Shown: positions 1 to 7,080, numbered from the stretch's first letter. The stretch is 11,403 nt of DNA from SIG636 sp045537905 (GCA_045537905.1 JAZSQJ010000080.1:1-11403), one strand, 5' to 3'. Numbers and translations are program-made. Notes: generated by a model from the sequence alone, not told the origin.

Positions 1-64
1 AGTTATTCATGAAGCGGTCTACTACTTTAATTACATAAAACCCTTGCGTAAATTAAAAAGAAAA

Positions 65-95
65 CCGCCTGTTCAATTCAGACTTGAACAGACGG
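65..95 (-). terminator. Hairpin, possible terminator for leftward transcription
   Basis: A 12-bp stem (65-76 with 84-95, loop 77-83) pairs throughout except at 68/92, which is C-A on the + strand but G-U if transcribed leftward. Read leftward the stem is followed by TTTTCTTTTT (64 down to about 55), the layout of an intrinsic terminator. Read rightward it is followed by a less regular A/T stretch. No leftward gene is visible in 100-720, so it may simply be part of this hairpin-rich intergenic space. Confidence 0.4.
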
Positions 96-155
96 CTTAA
101 AAATATTATTTTTTGTGTCTACTAACTATTGACTAGTTCAGTTTCGACCTGTCGA

Positions 156-340
156 TTTTTTATCCATTGCGAAAGCAATGGTATATCATCACGCTTTAGC
201 GTGTATCTCATCACCGAAGGTGTATATCATCAGCCGTAGGCTGTATTGTGCTTTCGCAATGATGATATACAATGCTCCGCATTGATGATATGCAATTCCT
301 GCGGAATTGATGATATACACGGCTTCGCCGTGATTTATGC
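156..340. repeat. Palindrome array A (GTATATCATC type, orientation flips at centre)
   Basis: The core word GTATATCATC occurs at 181-190, 203-212 (one change) and 222-231, then as its reverse complement GATGATATAC at 261-270, 284-293 (one change) and 309-318. Between the words sit unrelated small palindromes: CCATTGC-gaaa-GCAATGG (164-181), ACGC-ttta-GCGT (191-202), ACC-gaa-GGT (213-221), AGCC-gta-GGCT (232-242), AATGC-tcc-GCATT (271-283), AATTCC-tgc-GGAATT (294-308) and ACGGC-ttc-GCCGT (319-331). The centre (250-260) is the exact reverse complement of 166-176, so the first hairpin also recurs inverted. The array starts at TTTTTTATCCA, directly after a mini-hairpin (144-155) and T-run, and ends at TGATTTAT. 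Word spacing (22, 19, 23, 25) is not a multiple of three, which argues against coding. Confidence 0.9.
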
Positions 341-397
341 GAGAGTTCGAAGTCATACGCAAAACTGCCGAAAATATCTTTTTTATAGTCCTTACAC

Positions 398-441
398 AAA
401 AAAGAAGTAACTTTTGTCTACCAAAAGTTACTTCTTTTTTT
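398..441. terminator. Bidirectional intrinsic terminator-like hairpin
   Basis: A perfect 19-bp inverted repeat (398-416 with 422-440, loop TCTAC) starts with six A and ends with a run of seven T (435-441), so it could terminate transcription in both directions. The T-run merges into the 5' junction of array B. No gene lies immediately to its left within the window, so what it would terminate is unclear. It may be part of the repeat block. Confidence 0.6.
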
Positions 442-628
442 ATCCAAGCCGCAGGCTTGGTATATCATCGCCGCACAACGTGCGGTGTATATCATCAAGG
501 GCGGCGAGCCGCCCTTGCATATCATCACGCGCCGGCGTGCATCTACCTGCGGCTTGATGATATCCATCCCTACGGGCTGATGATATACCGCAACGGGTTG
601 CGGATTCCATACAACGGCTGTGCCGTTG
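436..628. repeat. Palindrome array B (same family as array A)
   Basis: This array has the same plan as array A. Words of the GTATATCATC type lie at 460-469, 487-496 and 517-526 (GCATATCATC), then inverted at 556-565 (GATGATATCC) and 579-588 (GATGATATAC), with a decayed copy at 603-612. The palindromes between them are different from those of A: CCAAGCC-gca-GGCTTGG (444-460), CCGCAC-aac-GTGCGG (471-485), AAGGGCGGC-ga-GCCGCCCTT (497-516), ACGC-gccg-GCGT (527-538), CCC-tac-GGG (568-576), CCGCAA-cggg-TTGCGG (588-603) and CAACGGC-tgt-GCCGTTG (612-628). The centre 548-555 is the reverse complement of 446-453, as in array A. Both arrays share the left junction TTTTTTATCCA (436-446 here) and the right junction TGATTTAT (627-634). 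Confidence 0.9.
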
Positions 629-630
629 AT

Positions 631-680
631 TTATATAATGCAAAAAGCAGACCGTTTGGTCTGCTTTTTGCATTATATAA
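631..680. terminator. Perfect 23-bp inverted repeat, bidirectional terminator-like
   Basis: Positions 631-653 and 658-680 are exact reverse complements around the loop GTTT. The stem core GCAGACC/GGTCTGC is bracketed by A5 on the left and T5 on the right, the signature of a terminator working in both directions. It insulates the sporulation operon from the repeat arrays. Its right arm overlaps the -35 part of the candidate operon promoter, so folding or cruciform formation here could affect initiation (inference). Confidence 0.7.
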
Positions 681-698
681 AACCACCGCTCATATAAT
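670..698 (+). promoter_or_regulatory. Candidate sigma-E-like promoter of the spoVB-spoIIIA operon
   Basis: CATATAAT (691-698) differs at one base from the Bacillus sigma-E -10 consensus CATACAAT. GCATTAT (670-676) lies 14 bases upstream and resembles the sigma-E -35 element, with a T where the core ATA has its final A. The spoIIIA operon is a known sigma-E target in Bacillus, so the match makes sense. The same TATAAT could serve vegetative sigma-A, but the only -35-like word (TTGCAT, 668-673) would leave a 19-base spacer. Expected start of transcription is just upstream of the ribosome binding site at 711-716. Confidence 0.4.
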
Positions 699-720
699 TT
701 ACAAAAACAAAAGGGGAAGT

Positions 721-2256
721 GTGGCTTTGAAGAAAACCTTGTCGGCTACCGCAGTTGCGGCAGGTGTGCTTACCGTAATATCCTTTGCTCTCCGTGGGCT
801 GGGTATGCTTTTCCGCGTGTACCTTTCGGGGCGGATGGGTAGCGCAGGCTTGGGGCTTTACCAGCTTGTAATGTCGGTATACTCCCTTTTTGCCACCTTT
901 GCTACCTCCGGCTTTACCGTGGCGGTATCCAGGCTGGTTGCAGAAAAGCTGGAGCAGGCTGATACCCAAAAAGCAAAGGGCGGTGCCTTCCGTGTTCTGT
1001 GTATGTCCTCGGCAATGTCACTGCTTCTGGCAAGCCTTGCCTCGGCTCTTCTGTATCTGGGTGCCGACTATATGGCAAACAGCTTTATCCTCGACGGGCG
1101 TACCGCCGCGCCACTCCGCATCCTTGCGCTGAGTATGCCCTTTATGGCGTTGTCTGCCTGTCTTAAGGGCTACTTTACCGCCGTGGGGCAGATATACAAG
1201 CCTTCCCTGGCGTCCCTTTTCGAGCAGTGTGCTAAAATTGCCATCATCGTTTACAGCATAGAGGTATACTATCAGGGAGTAAGAAGCCCCTCCTCCCTGT
1301 GCGTGGCAGTGGTGGCAGGTCTTACCGCGGGCGAGGCGCTGTCCTACGTTTTTCTGTTCGTGCTTTACCTGTTCTTTTCCGGCAGAGGCAAAAACAGTAT
1401 CTCTCCTGCCGAGCCGCCCCTTAAAACCGCAAAAAGCATAGCGGCTGTGTGCTTGCCTATCGCCGCCTCCTCCTACGTTACCAACATCCTTCACAGTATA
1501 GAAAGCGTTCTTATCCCTATCCAGTTCGTTCGTTACGGCGGTGACAGGGACGCCGCTCTGTCTGCCTTCGGCACCATAAGGGGTATGACTATCCCTATGC
1601 TGTTTTTCCCCTTTGCCTTCTTAGGTGCCTTGTACTCCATACAGGTGCCTGCCATATCAAGGCTAAACACCGTGGAGGACAAGGGTGAGCGTAACCGTCT
1701 TATCGGCAGGATTATGAGGATATGCTTTGCCTTTTCCATAGTCAGCGGCGGCGTGTTTTTTATGTTCCCCGGGGTGACAAGCCTTGCCCTCTACGGCAGT
1801 ACGGAATGCGTGGCATCCACCCGTATCCTTGCCCTGGTTACTCCCTTTATGTACATAGAGACCGTATCCGACGGCATACTTAAAAGCATAGGCGAGCAGA
1901 ACAAAACCCTGCTCTACAGCATAATAAACTCCGTTTTCCGTATAGCCTCGGTCCTCGTGCTTATCCCCCTTAGCGGTGTAAAGGGCTACCTGTGGCTATT
2001 GATAGCCTCCAACCTTTTGTCCTTCGTGCTGTGCTACCGCCGGCTTAAAAGGGTAACGGGCTACAGGGCAAGCCTCATTGACGACGTGGCACTGCCCTTG
2101 CTGTTTACCTTGGCAGGGGGTGTGTCGGCTATGCCTCTTGCAGGCTTGGAGCTACACCGCACTTTTAAGGCGGTGCTGGTTTGTTCGGTGTGCGTGTCGG
2201 TGTATCTGCTGCTGCATAAGCTGACGGGGAGGAAAAGACGATGGAAAGCCTTCTAG
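721..2256 (+). CDS. spoVB: SpoVB/MurJ-like flippase (polysaccharide biosynthesis protein)
   Basis: This is a multi-pass membrane protein of the MOP superfamily, about 511 residues from the GTG at 721. The family moves lipid-linked oligosaccharide precursors across the membrane; SpoVB is needed for spore cortex formation. The N-terminal stretch with RGLGMLFRVYLSGRMG, then GLGLYQLVMSVYSLF, and the later LKGYFTAVGQIYKPS are typical of the SpoVB/YtgP group, and hydrophobic segments recur along the whole length. The open frame runs up to 337, but that part is repeat array and terminator, so the start must be near AAGGGG (711-716): GTG 721 is chosen, with TTG 727 also possible. It overlaps spoIIIAA by 16 bases and heads the same operon, which favours a sporulation role, although a vegetative MurJ-type flippase cannot be ruled out. 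Confidence 0.8.
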   Translation: MALKKTLSATAVAAGVLTVISFALRGLGMLFRVYLSGRMGSAGLGLYQLVMSVYSLFATFATSGFTVAVSRLVAEKLEQADTQKAKGGAFRVLCMSSAMSLLLASLASALLYLGADYMANSFILDGRTAAPLRILALSMPFMALSACLKGYFTAVGQIYKPSLASLFEQCAKIAIIVYSIEVYYQGVRSPSSLCVAVVAGLTAGEALSYVFLFVLYLFFSGRGKNSISPAEPPLKTAKSIAAVCLPIAASSYVTNILHSIESVLIPIQFVRYGGDRDAALSAFGTIRGMTIPMLFFPFAFLGALYSIQVPAISRLNTVEDKGERNRLIGRIMRICFAFSIVSGGVFFMFPGVTSLALYGSTECVASTRILALVTPFMYIETVSDGILKSIGEQNKTLLYSIINSVFRIASVLVLIPLSGVKGYLWLLIASNLLSFVLCYRRLKRVTGYRASLIDDVALPLLFTLAGGVSAMPLAGLELHRTFKAVLVCSVCVSVYLLLHKLTGRKRRWKAF

Positions 2257-3110
2257 CCTACCTGCCTCTGCCCATTGCAAGGGCGTTGCTTTCCGTCCCC
2301 GAGGAGATAACGCGGGGACTTACGGAAATAAGACTGCGGCTGGAGGGTCCTTTGTCCCTTAGCGTAGGGGGCAAAAACTGCTGTATCAATGGGGAGGGCA
2401 AGCCTTGCCTGCCCCAAAGGGCGTTTATCTGCACCGAGGAGCATATAGCCACCACCCTGACCCTGCTGACAAAAGGCTCTCTCTACAGCTATGGGGAGGC
2501 TATGTGTAACGGCTACATCCCCTTTGGTAAGGGAGGCAGGGCAGGCATCTGCGGAGAGGCAAGGGTAAAGGACGGCGTTCTGACAGGCTTCGGCACCGTG
2601 TACGGCATCAATTTGAGGCTGTGCCGCTTCTTTCCCGATTACGGTGCCGAGGCGGCGGCACGGATAGCAAGGGGTGCTCTTAAGAGTGCCCTTGTTTACT
2701 CGCCGCCAAACCGAGGGAAAACCACCCTGCTCCGCAGTATAGCGGCAAGGCTGGGGGAACGGTACCGTGTGGCGCTGGCAGACGAGCGTGGAGAGCTGTA
2801 CGTGCCCCAGCTTAGTACCGGGCTTATAGACCGTCTCACGGGGCTCAAAAAGAGCTATGCCCTTACTATGCTTTGCCGCAGTATGTCGCCCCAGATAATA
2901 GTCTGTGACGAGCTGGCACCGGAGGACGAAACCGCCCTGCATAACGCCATAGGCTCGGGGGTATGTATAGTGGCGTCTGCCCATGGGGACAGTGCAGACT
3001 CGCTTAAAAAACGCCCCTTTATAGACAGGCTGTTAGGCTCGGGTGCCTTCCCCTTGCTGATAGGCATAGGGGAGGATTACGGCTACACCGTGGAGGAGTA
3101 TGGGGTATGA
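2241..3110 (+). CDS. spoIIIAA: Stage III sporulation protein AA, ATPase
   Basis: This is the 289-residue P-loop ATPase of the SpoIIIA complex, related to secretion-system ATPases and thought to energise the mother cell-forespore channel from the mother-cell cytoplasm. The Walker A region is SPPNRGKT (residues 154-161); the first glycine of the classic loop is replaced by S, and SPPxxGKT is the form I know from clostridial SpoIIIAA. DERGEL (181-186), Walker B IIVCDEL with D223-E224, and the sensor-like ASAHG with H248 or nearby follow. There are no membrane segments. GGGGAGGA (2226-2233) sits 7 bases before the ATG, inside the end of spoVB. The stop overlaps the spoIIIAB start as ATGA, indicating translational coupling. 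Confidence 0.96.
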   Translation: MESLLAYLPLPIARALLSVPEEITRGLTEIRLRLEGPLSLSVGGKNCCINGEGKPCLPQRAFICTEEHIATTLTLLTKGSLYSYGEAMCNGYIPFGKGGRAGICGEARVKDGVLTGFGTVYGINLRLCRFFPDYGAEAAARIARGALKSALVYSPPNRGKTTLLRSIAARLGERYRVALADERGELYVPQLSTGLIDRLTGLKKSYALTMLCRSMSPQIIVCDELAPEDETALHNAIGSGVCIVASAHGDSADSLKKRPFIDRLLGSGAFPLLIGIGEDYGYTVEEYGV

Positions 3111-3598
3111 CGGCAATTTTAGGCAGTGTTTTAGTATTAACGGCATCCACCGCCTTAGGCTTTGGAGTAGCGGCAGACAAACGCCGCCGCACTCTTATGG
3201 CAGAGGGCTTTTTGGAGCTGGTACGGCACGTAGAGGACAGCCTTCCCGGGCTTGCCCCCTTGGAGGATATAGTATCCCTTTTCCGTAACGAGGCGCTGGA
3301 GCGATACGGCGTACTGGAAAGGGTCAAGGAAAAAAGCAGCGTGCTGCCCTGTAATAAACGGCTGGAGACCGCCATAGAATTAACAAGAGACGATACGGGT
3401 CTGTACGGAATATTGCAAGGCTTTGTAAAGGAGCTTGGCAGTACGGACTACGACAGACAGCTTAAGGGTCTGCAAACGGCAAGGGCGGCACTGACAAGCC
3501 TTAGCAGGCAGAGACGGCAGGAGCTGGAAAAAGGAGAAAGGTGCTACAAGTATCTGGGCATACTTGGCGGAGCACTGGCGGTAATACTGCTTATATGA
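3107..3598 (+). CDS. spoIIIAB: Stage III sporulation protein AB
   Basis: This 163-residue protein has a hydrophobic N-terminal segment (about 2-23), a helical middle rich in charged residues, and a C-terminal membrane segment (about 147-163). That is the layout and close to the usual length of SpoIIIAB. In the complex it resembles type II secretion protein GspF and is thought to link the ATPase SpoIIIAA to the membrane parts. The start overlaps the spoIIIAA stop by four bases. Two other frames are open across part of the gene, but only this one fits the operon and the family. Recognition leans on order as well as sequence, since the family is weakly conserved. Confidence 0.92.
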   Translation: MTAILGSVLVLTASTALGFGVAADKRRRTLMAEGFLELVRHVEDSLPGLAPLEDIVSLFRNEALERYGVLERVKEKSSVLPCNKRLETAIELTRDDTGLYGILQGFVKELGSTDYDRQLKGLQTARAALTSLSRQRRQELEKGERCYKYLGILGGALAVILLI

Positions 3599-3613
3599 AA
3601 GGGAAAGGGATAA

Positions 3614-3808
3614 ATGAACGTATCGTTGGTGCTTAAAATAGCAGGACTTGGACTGATAGTAAGCGTTGCCCATCAGATACTGTCCAAAAGCGGCAGGGAT
3701 GAGCAGGCAATGCTGGTGACGGTGGCAGGGGTGATAATAGCCATGCTTATGCTTACGGGGGAGATTGCGGGACTGCTGCAAAGCATAAGGAGCGCCTTTG
3801 GAATATGA
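3614..3808 (+). CDS. spoIIIAC: Stage III sporulation protein AC
   Basis: This is a 64-residue protein of two hydrophobic helices (about 4-22 and 33-55) joined by a short polar link with SKSGRDEQ, matching the small and strongly conserved SpoIIIAC family. It is an integral membrane part of the SpoIIIA complex in the mother-cell membrane around the forespore. It starts 15 bases after spoIIIAB behind a purine-rich leader (AAGGGA, 3605-3610). Its stop overlaps the spoIIIAD start as ATGA. Confidence 0.95.
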   Translation: MNVSLVLKIAGLGLIVSVAHQILSKSGRDEQAMLVTVAGVIIAMLMLTGEIAGLLQSIRSAFGI

Positions 3809-4191
3809 AAGGACTTTACAGTTTTTTAGGTGTGGCGGTGTGTATGGCTTCCTTGGGTGCGGTGATAAAACAGCTTAAGTCAAGCCTTCTTCCCGTCTAC
3901 TCCGTGGCAGTGGTAGTGGTGTGTACAGCCTACGGAGCCGGCCTTATGACCCCGGTCATCAGCTACGTAAAGGGGCTGACGGAGGCTACGGGGGTGCCTG
4001 CCTTCTTCGGACTGCTGTTCAAGGCGGTGGGGGTGTCCTTCTTGTGCTCTGTGGCGGCAGAGCTGTGCCGTGCCTGCGGTGAGACGGGTCTTGCAGGTAC
4101 GGTGGAGAGCGTGGGCAGGCTGGTTATACTGCTGCTGTCCTTGCCTGTGCTTAAGTTTTTGCTGGATGCGGCAACAAGCCTTGTGCCGTAA
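3805..4191 (+). CDS. spoIIIAD: Stage III sporulation protein AD
   Basis: This 128-residue membrane protein has about four hydrophobic segments (near 2-20, 27-48, 66-86 and 105-124) and the usual SpoIIIAD length. It belongs with SpoIIIAC and SpoIIIAE to the membrane core of the channel. It overlaps spoIIIAC by four bases, so the two are probably translationally coupled. No residue of known catalytic role is expected. It is identified from size, topology and its place between AC and AE. Confidence 0.94.
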   Translation: MKGLYSFLGVAVCMASLGAVIKQLKSSLLPVYSVAVVVVCTAYGAGLMTPVISYVKGLTEATGVPAFFGLLFKAVGVSFLCSVAAELCRACGETGLAGTVESVGRLVILLLSLPVLKFLLDAATSLVP

Positions 4192-4206
4192 AGGAAAGGA
4201 TTATAT

Positions 4207-5271
4207 ATGAAGCGTTTTTTTATAGTTTTGCTGGTCTTTCTGCTGTTGGTGTCCTTAAAGGGCGTAAGAGCCTATGGAGTGGACGAGGAGGATATCTACA
4301 AGGCAAGCGGCGCTGCAGAGCCTGAAGCAGGTGGGGAGGACAAGCTGTGGGACAGTCTGTGGAGCAGTCTTACGGGTGCCCTGAAGGGGGCGTTGCCAAA
4401 GGCGTTCAAATACGGTGCTTTGATTATAGCGTGCCTGCTTCTTATCTCGGTGTTAAACGGTATAAGAGGTATACAAAACGCCGATATAAGCGGCAGTGCC
4501 ATGCAGTTTGTAAGTGCCGCCGCCCTTGCTTCCGCTGCTTATCCTGCCATATACAGCGCCTTCAGCTACACCAAGGCGGCGGTGGAAAGTATGCACGTCT
4601 TCTGCGTGGGACTTCTGCCCGTAACGGTGTCCCTGTACTCCCTGGGCGGCGAGACCGCAACGGCACTGTCCGCAGGCAGCGGTATGAGCCTGTTTTTAAC
4701 CGTTACCCAAACGGTTAGCTCCCGTTTGCTTATGCCCCTTTTGTCCGTAGCTTTTGCCTTTGCCCTTTTGGGACTGTTGCCCGAGTCGGAGAGCATAGCT
4801 CCCCTTGGCGGCTTCGTTAAAAACTGCGCGGCTACTCTCCTTGCCTTCGTGTTTGCGCTGGTAGGCTTTGTGTTCTATTTTCAAACCGCCGTCGCCTCTA
4901 CCGCCGATAACCTTACTTACCGCAGTATACGCTTTGCCTCCGGTAGCTTTATACCCCTTATAGGCGGCACGGTGGGGGAAAGCGCCCGTGTGGTTTTCGG
5001 TGCCGTGTCTGCGGTAAAGGCGTCGGTAGGCACCGCAGGGCTGTGCGTGGTTATGGCGTACCTCTTGCCGCCCTTGGTTTGTGCCTTGTGCTACAAGGGA
5101 GTTTTTTCCTTTTGTGCTATGTTTGCCAAGCTTTGCGCTTTGGATAAGCAGGCAAGGTTTATAGGGGAGCTGGGGTCCCTGCTGGGGGTTGCCCTCGCCT
5201 TGCTGGTAGGGTCGGGCGTAGTTTTTACCGTTATATCGGCAGTGTTCCTTAAAAGCGGGGTGGGGGTATGA
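4207..5271 (+). CDS. spoIIIAE: Stage III sporulation protein AE
   Basis: This 354-residue polytopic membrane protein has an N-terminal signal-like helix (about 1-22), a short acidic region (25-50), then roughly seven hydrophobic segments up to the C-terminus. SpoIIIAE is the largest membrane component of the complex and the likely export-gate part. This copy is somewhat shorter than the roughly 400 residues of the Bacillus protein, mainly in the polar N-terminal region. AAAGGA (4195-4200) lies 6 bases before the ATG. The end overlaps spoIIIAF by four bases. Confidence 0.95.
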   Translation: MKRFFIVLLVFLLLVSLKGVRAYGVDEEDIYKASGAAEPEAGGEDKLWDSLWSSLTGALKGALPKAFKYGALIIACLLLISVLNGIRGIQNADISGSAMQFVSAAALASAAYPAIYSAFSYTKAAVESMHVFCVGLLPVTVSLYSLGGETATALSAGSGMSLFLTVTQTVSSRLLMPLLSVAFAFALLGLLPESESIAPLGGFVKNCAATLLAFVFALVGFVFYFQTAVASTADNLTYRSIRFASGSFIPLIGGTVGESARVVFGAVSAVKASVGTAGLCVVMAYLLPPLVCALCYKGVFSFCAMFAKLCALDKQARFIGELGSLLGVALALLVGSGVVFTVISAVFLKSGVGV

Positions 5272-5723
5272 CCGGCTTTTTTACTTCTCTTTTATATGCC
5301 GCCGTGCTTGGCGGAGTGTCCGTTGTCATAGGAGGCAAGGCCTACGAAAAGCATATAAAATACCTTACCGCCCTTATATGCACCGCTATCATAGTGTCGC
5401 CCCTTTTGTCCTTTGCGGTAAACACGGATTTCACTGCACCCGATATGGGGGACGGCATCTCGGTAGACAGCAGCGGAGCTATGGAAATGCTATGCACTCA
5501 GGCAGAGGAGGATATGGCAAAAAGGCTGGGGGACTATATTTTTGCAAAGAAGGGAATAAAGGCGGCAGACATAAGCATACAAATAGAGAGCAAGGACAAA
5601 GAGCTTTCCGTATGCGCCGTCACCGTAAGGCTCCCCTCGGGGGAGGACGGGGAAAGCGTAAGGAGCCTCATTGCAGAGCTTTTCGGTAACAGGGTGCCCT
5701 TGGAGGTGTATGCAGATGAATAG
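5268..5723 (+). CDS. spoIIIAF: Stage III sporulation protein AF
   Basis: This 151-residue protein has two N-terminal membrane helices (about 5-22 and 32-50), then a soluble domain whose C-terminal part (about 93-148) has the beta-alpha-beta pattern of a ring-building motif, as in SpoIIIAG and SpoIIIAH. In known systems it assembles into a ring in the intermembrane space. It is shorter than the Bacillus protein (about 200 residues), mostly in the linker. The start overlaps the spoIIIAE stop and the end overlaps spoIIIAG by eight bases. Confidence 0.92.
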   Translation: MTGFFTSLLYAAVLGGVSVVIGGKAYEKHIKYLTALICTAIIVSPLLSFAVNTDFTAPDMGDGISVDSSGAMEMLCTQAEEDMAKRLGDYIFAKKGIKAADISIQIESKDKELSVCAVTVRLPSGEDGESVRSLIAELFGNRVPLEVYADE

Positions 5724-6210
5724 CCTTATACAAAGGCTGCTTAAGATAAAGGGAATAGGCTACATAGCTATGGCGTTAGTGGCAGGGATCGCCCTGCTAT
5801 TAATCAACACGGGAGACAGCGCTCCCACGGTGACCCAGGACAAAAACCAAGCCTTTGTCAGGGCGAGGGAGGCAGAGCTGTGTGAGCTGGCAGGGCAGCT
5901 GTGCGGAGTGAAATGCAAGGCAGCCGTAAGCATAAGGGGCGGCTATCAGTACACCTACGCCTCAGACCAAAGCGTCCGCAGCGTATATAACTCCGACGGC
6001 ACAGTGGCGGAAAAGGAAACGGCTATAACGGGCAGAACCGTTAACGTAAGCGGCGGCACCGCCATGGTACCCGTAAAGGAAACGCCGCCCGATATAAAGG
6101 GCGTTGCCATAGTTTGTCCCAAGGCAAGTGCCGCTGACCTAAGCGCTCTTAAGGCTATGGTAATGGCGCTTTACGGACTGGACGAGAAGGCAGTATTCGT
6201 TACAAATTAA
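5716..6210 (+). CDS. spoIIIAG: Stage III sporulation protein AG
   Basis: This protein has 164 residues from the ATG at 5716. That start is chosen because GGAGGT (5702-5707) lies 8 bases upstream; ATGs at 5710 and 5671 are in frame but badly placed. One membrane helix (about 13-31) is followed by a domain in the intermembrane space. ETPPDIKGVAIVC (122-134) is close to the signature of the family, and the rest is the ring-building fold that forms the large SpoIIIAG ring. It is shorter than the roughly 230 residues in Bacillus. Cysteines at 56, 63 and 67 lie close together, and I do not know if they matter. Confidence 0.93.
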   Translation: MNSLIQRLLKIKGIGYIAMALVAGIALLLINTGDSAPTVTQDKNQAFVRAREAELCELAGQLCGVKCKAAVSIRGGYQYTYASDQSVRSVYNSDGTVAEKETAITGRTVNVSGGTAMVPVKETPPDIKGVAIVCPKASAADLSALKAMVMALYGLDEKAVFVTN

Positions 6211-6233
6211 ATTCACATAAAAGGAGCAGTATT

Positions 6234-6821
6234 ATGAACATCAAAGCAGGTCTTAAAAAGCTGAAAGAGATTGACTACGGAGCGTTTTTCGGTAGCAAGG
6301 CGTTTCTTGTGGGCGGGTGCGCGCTGATAATAGTGGCGGCGATAGTGGTAAACGCCCTTATCCCCGTAAACAGCCCCACCCCCGATAAGAACACGGGCGG
6401 CGCTCAGATTCTGGGGAACAGCGTGCTGGCAGGAGCAAAGCCCGAGGGAGAGACGGCGGAGACCGAAAGCTATTTTACAAAGGCGGTTATCGAAAGAGAA
6501 AACACCCGTAACGAGGCAATGGAGGTGCTTAAAGCCATTGCCGACAACCCCGACGCCCTTGCCGACGCCAAGGAGCAGGCGATGCTGGGTATAGCCGCCA
6601 TAGCCGACGAGATGAGTGCCGAGGTAAGCATAGAACAGCTTGTAAAAGCCAAGGGCTTCAGCCAGTGCGTATGCATAGTGTCCGACGGTAAGGCAAGCGT
6701 GGTAGTAGGTGCCGAGGGAGAGCTGACCGCATCCCAGGTGGCACAGATATTGGAGATAGTGTATCTGGAGACGGGGATATTGCCTGCAAATACCAAGGTA
6801 ATGGCTAACGGAGGAATGTAA
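6234..6821 (+). CDS. spoIIIAH: Stage III sporulation protein AH
   Basis: This 195-residue protein has a single membrane helix (about 23-44), a Pro/Thr-rich linker, a helical stretch (about 80-135), and a C-terminal ring-building domain (about 132-190) with EGELTASQVAQILEIV. In the family this domain, related to the secretion-ring proteins YscJ/FliF, binds the forespore protein SpoIIQ across the intermembrane space. AAGGAG (6221-6226) lies 7 bases before the ATG. It is the last gene of the operon and is followed by several hairpins and a terminator at 7017. Confidence 0.95.
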   Translation: MNIKAGLKKLKEIDYGAFFGSKAFLVGGCALIIVAAIVVNALIPVNSPTPDKNTGGAQILGNSVLAGAKPEGETAETESYFTKAVIERENTRNEAMEVLKAIADNPDALADAKEQAMLGIAAIADEMSAEVSIEQLVKAKGFSQCVCIVSDGKASVVVGAEGELTASQVAQILEIVYLETGILPANTKVMANGGM

Positions 6822-6826
6822 ATTCA

Positions 6827-6852
6827 CCCCACGAAAATACATTTTCGTGGGG
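6827..6852. repeat. Perfect 12-bp hairpin after spoIIIAH
   Basis: CCCCACGAAAAT (6827-6838) and its reverse complement (6841-6852) surround the two-base centre AC. It lies five bases after the spoIIIAH stop and could stabilise the 3' end of the operon mRNA. It is followed by ACCCC rather than T-rich sequence, so it is not a classic terminator. The following GTGGGGACCCCGAAAA (6847-6862) resembles the reverse complement of 7231-7247, suggesting a dispersed repeat element. Confidence 0.65.
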
Positions 6853-6930
6853 ACCCCGAAAAATACAAATCACCATTTCCGTTCACTCGCGTCTGCGCGC
6901 CAACAAGTTGGCACTTGCGGAAACTAAGGT

Positions 6931-6963
6931 ATATTATTTGCGGCGCATGTCCGCAAATAATAT
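6931..6963. repeat. Perfect 13-bp hairpin
   Basis: ATATTATTTGCGG (6931-6943) and its exact reverse complement (6951-6963) enclose the loop CGCATGT. It is followed by GGGATGTAAAAAAAG, so a rightward terminator is unlikely. It is one of several independent perfect hairpins between the sporulation operon and the lipoprotein gene. Confidence 0.65.
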
Positions 6964-7016
6964 GGGATGTAAAAAAAGCGTAGACCGCAAAAAACAGAAT
7001 TATTAATTGATGGAAC

Positions 7017-7049
7017 AAAAGCTCGGTTGCCTTAACCGAGCTTTTGGAT
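7017..7049. terminator. Bidirectional intrinsic terminator of the spoIIIA operon
   Basis: AAAAGCTCGGTT (7017-7028) pairs with AACCGAGCTTTT (7034-7045) around the loop GCCTT. The GC-rich core is flanked by A4 and T4, with further T-rich sequence downstream, so it can act in either direction. It is the first convincing terminator after spoIIIAH, about 200 bases downstream of its stop. Confidence 0.8.
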
Positions 7050-7080
7050 TTTATTTGATTGTATGTTTTTTGCTATGCAC

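Noticed and set aside
156..628. CRISPR array
   Set aside because: Words are only 10 bases, the intervals are 9-20 bases and palindromic, the word changes orientation at the centre, and no cas gene is present.
211..720. Open frames on both strands across the arrays (211-399, 440-673, and the extension of the flippase frame up to 337)
   Set aside because: Their translations are made of the repeat words and palindromes (repeated YHH/DDIH-like peptides), with no ribosome binding site, and word spacing does not keep frame.
2253..2984. Long - strand frame opposite spoIIIAA
   Set aside because: SpoIIIAA is unmistakable on the + strand, and the antisense translation has no protein character and no start signals.
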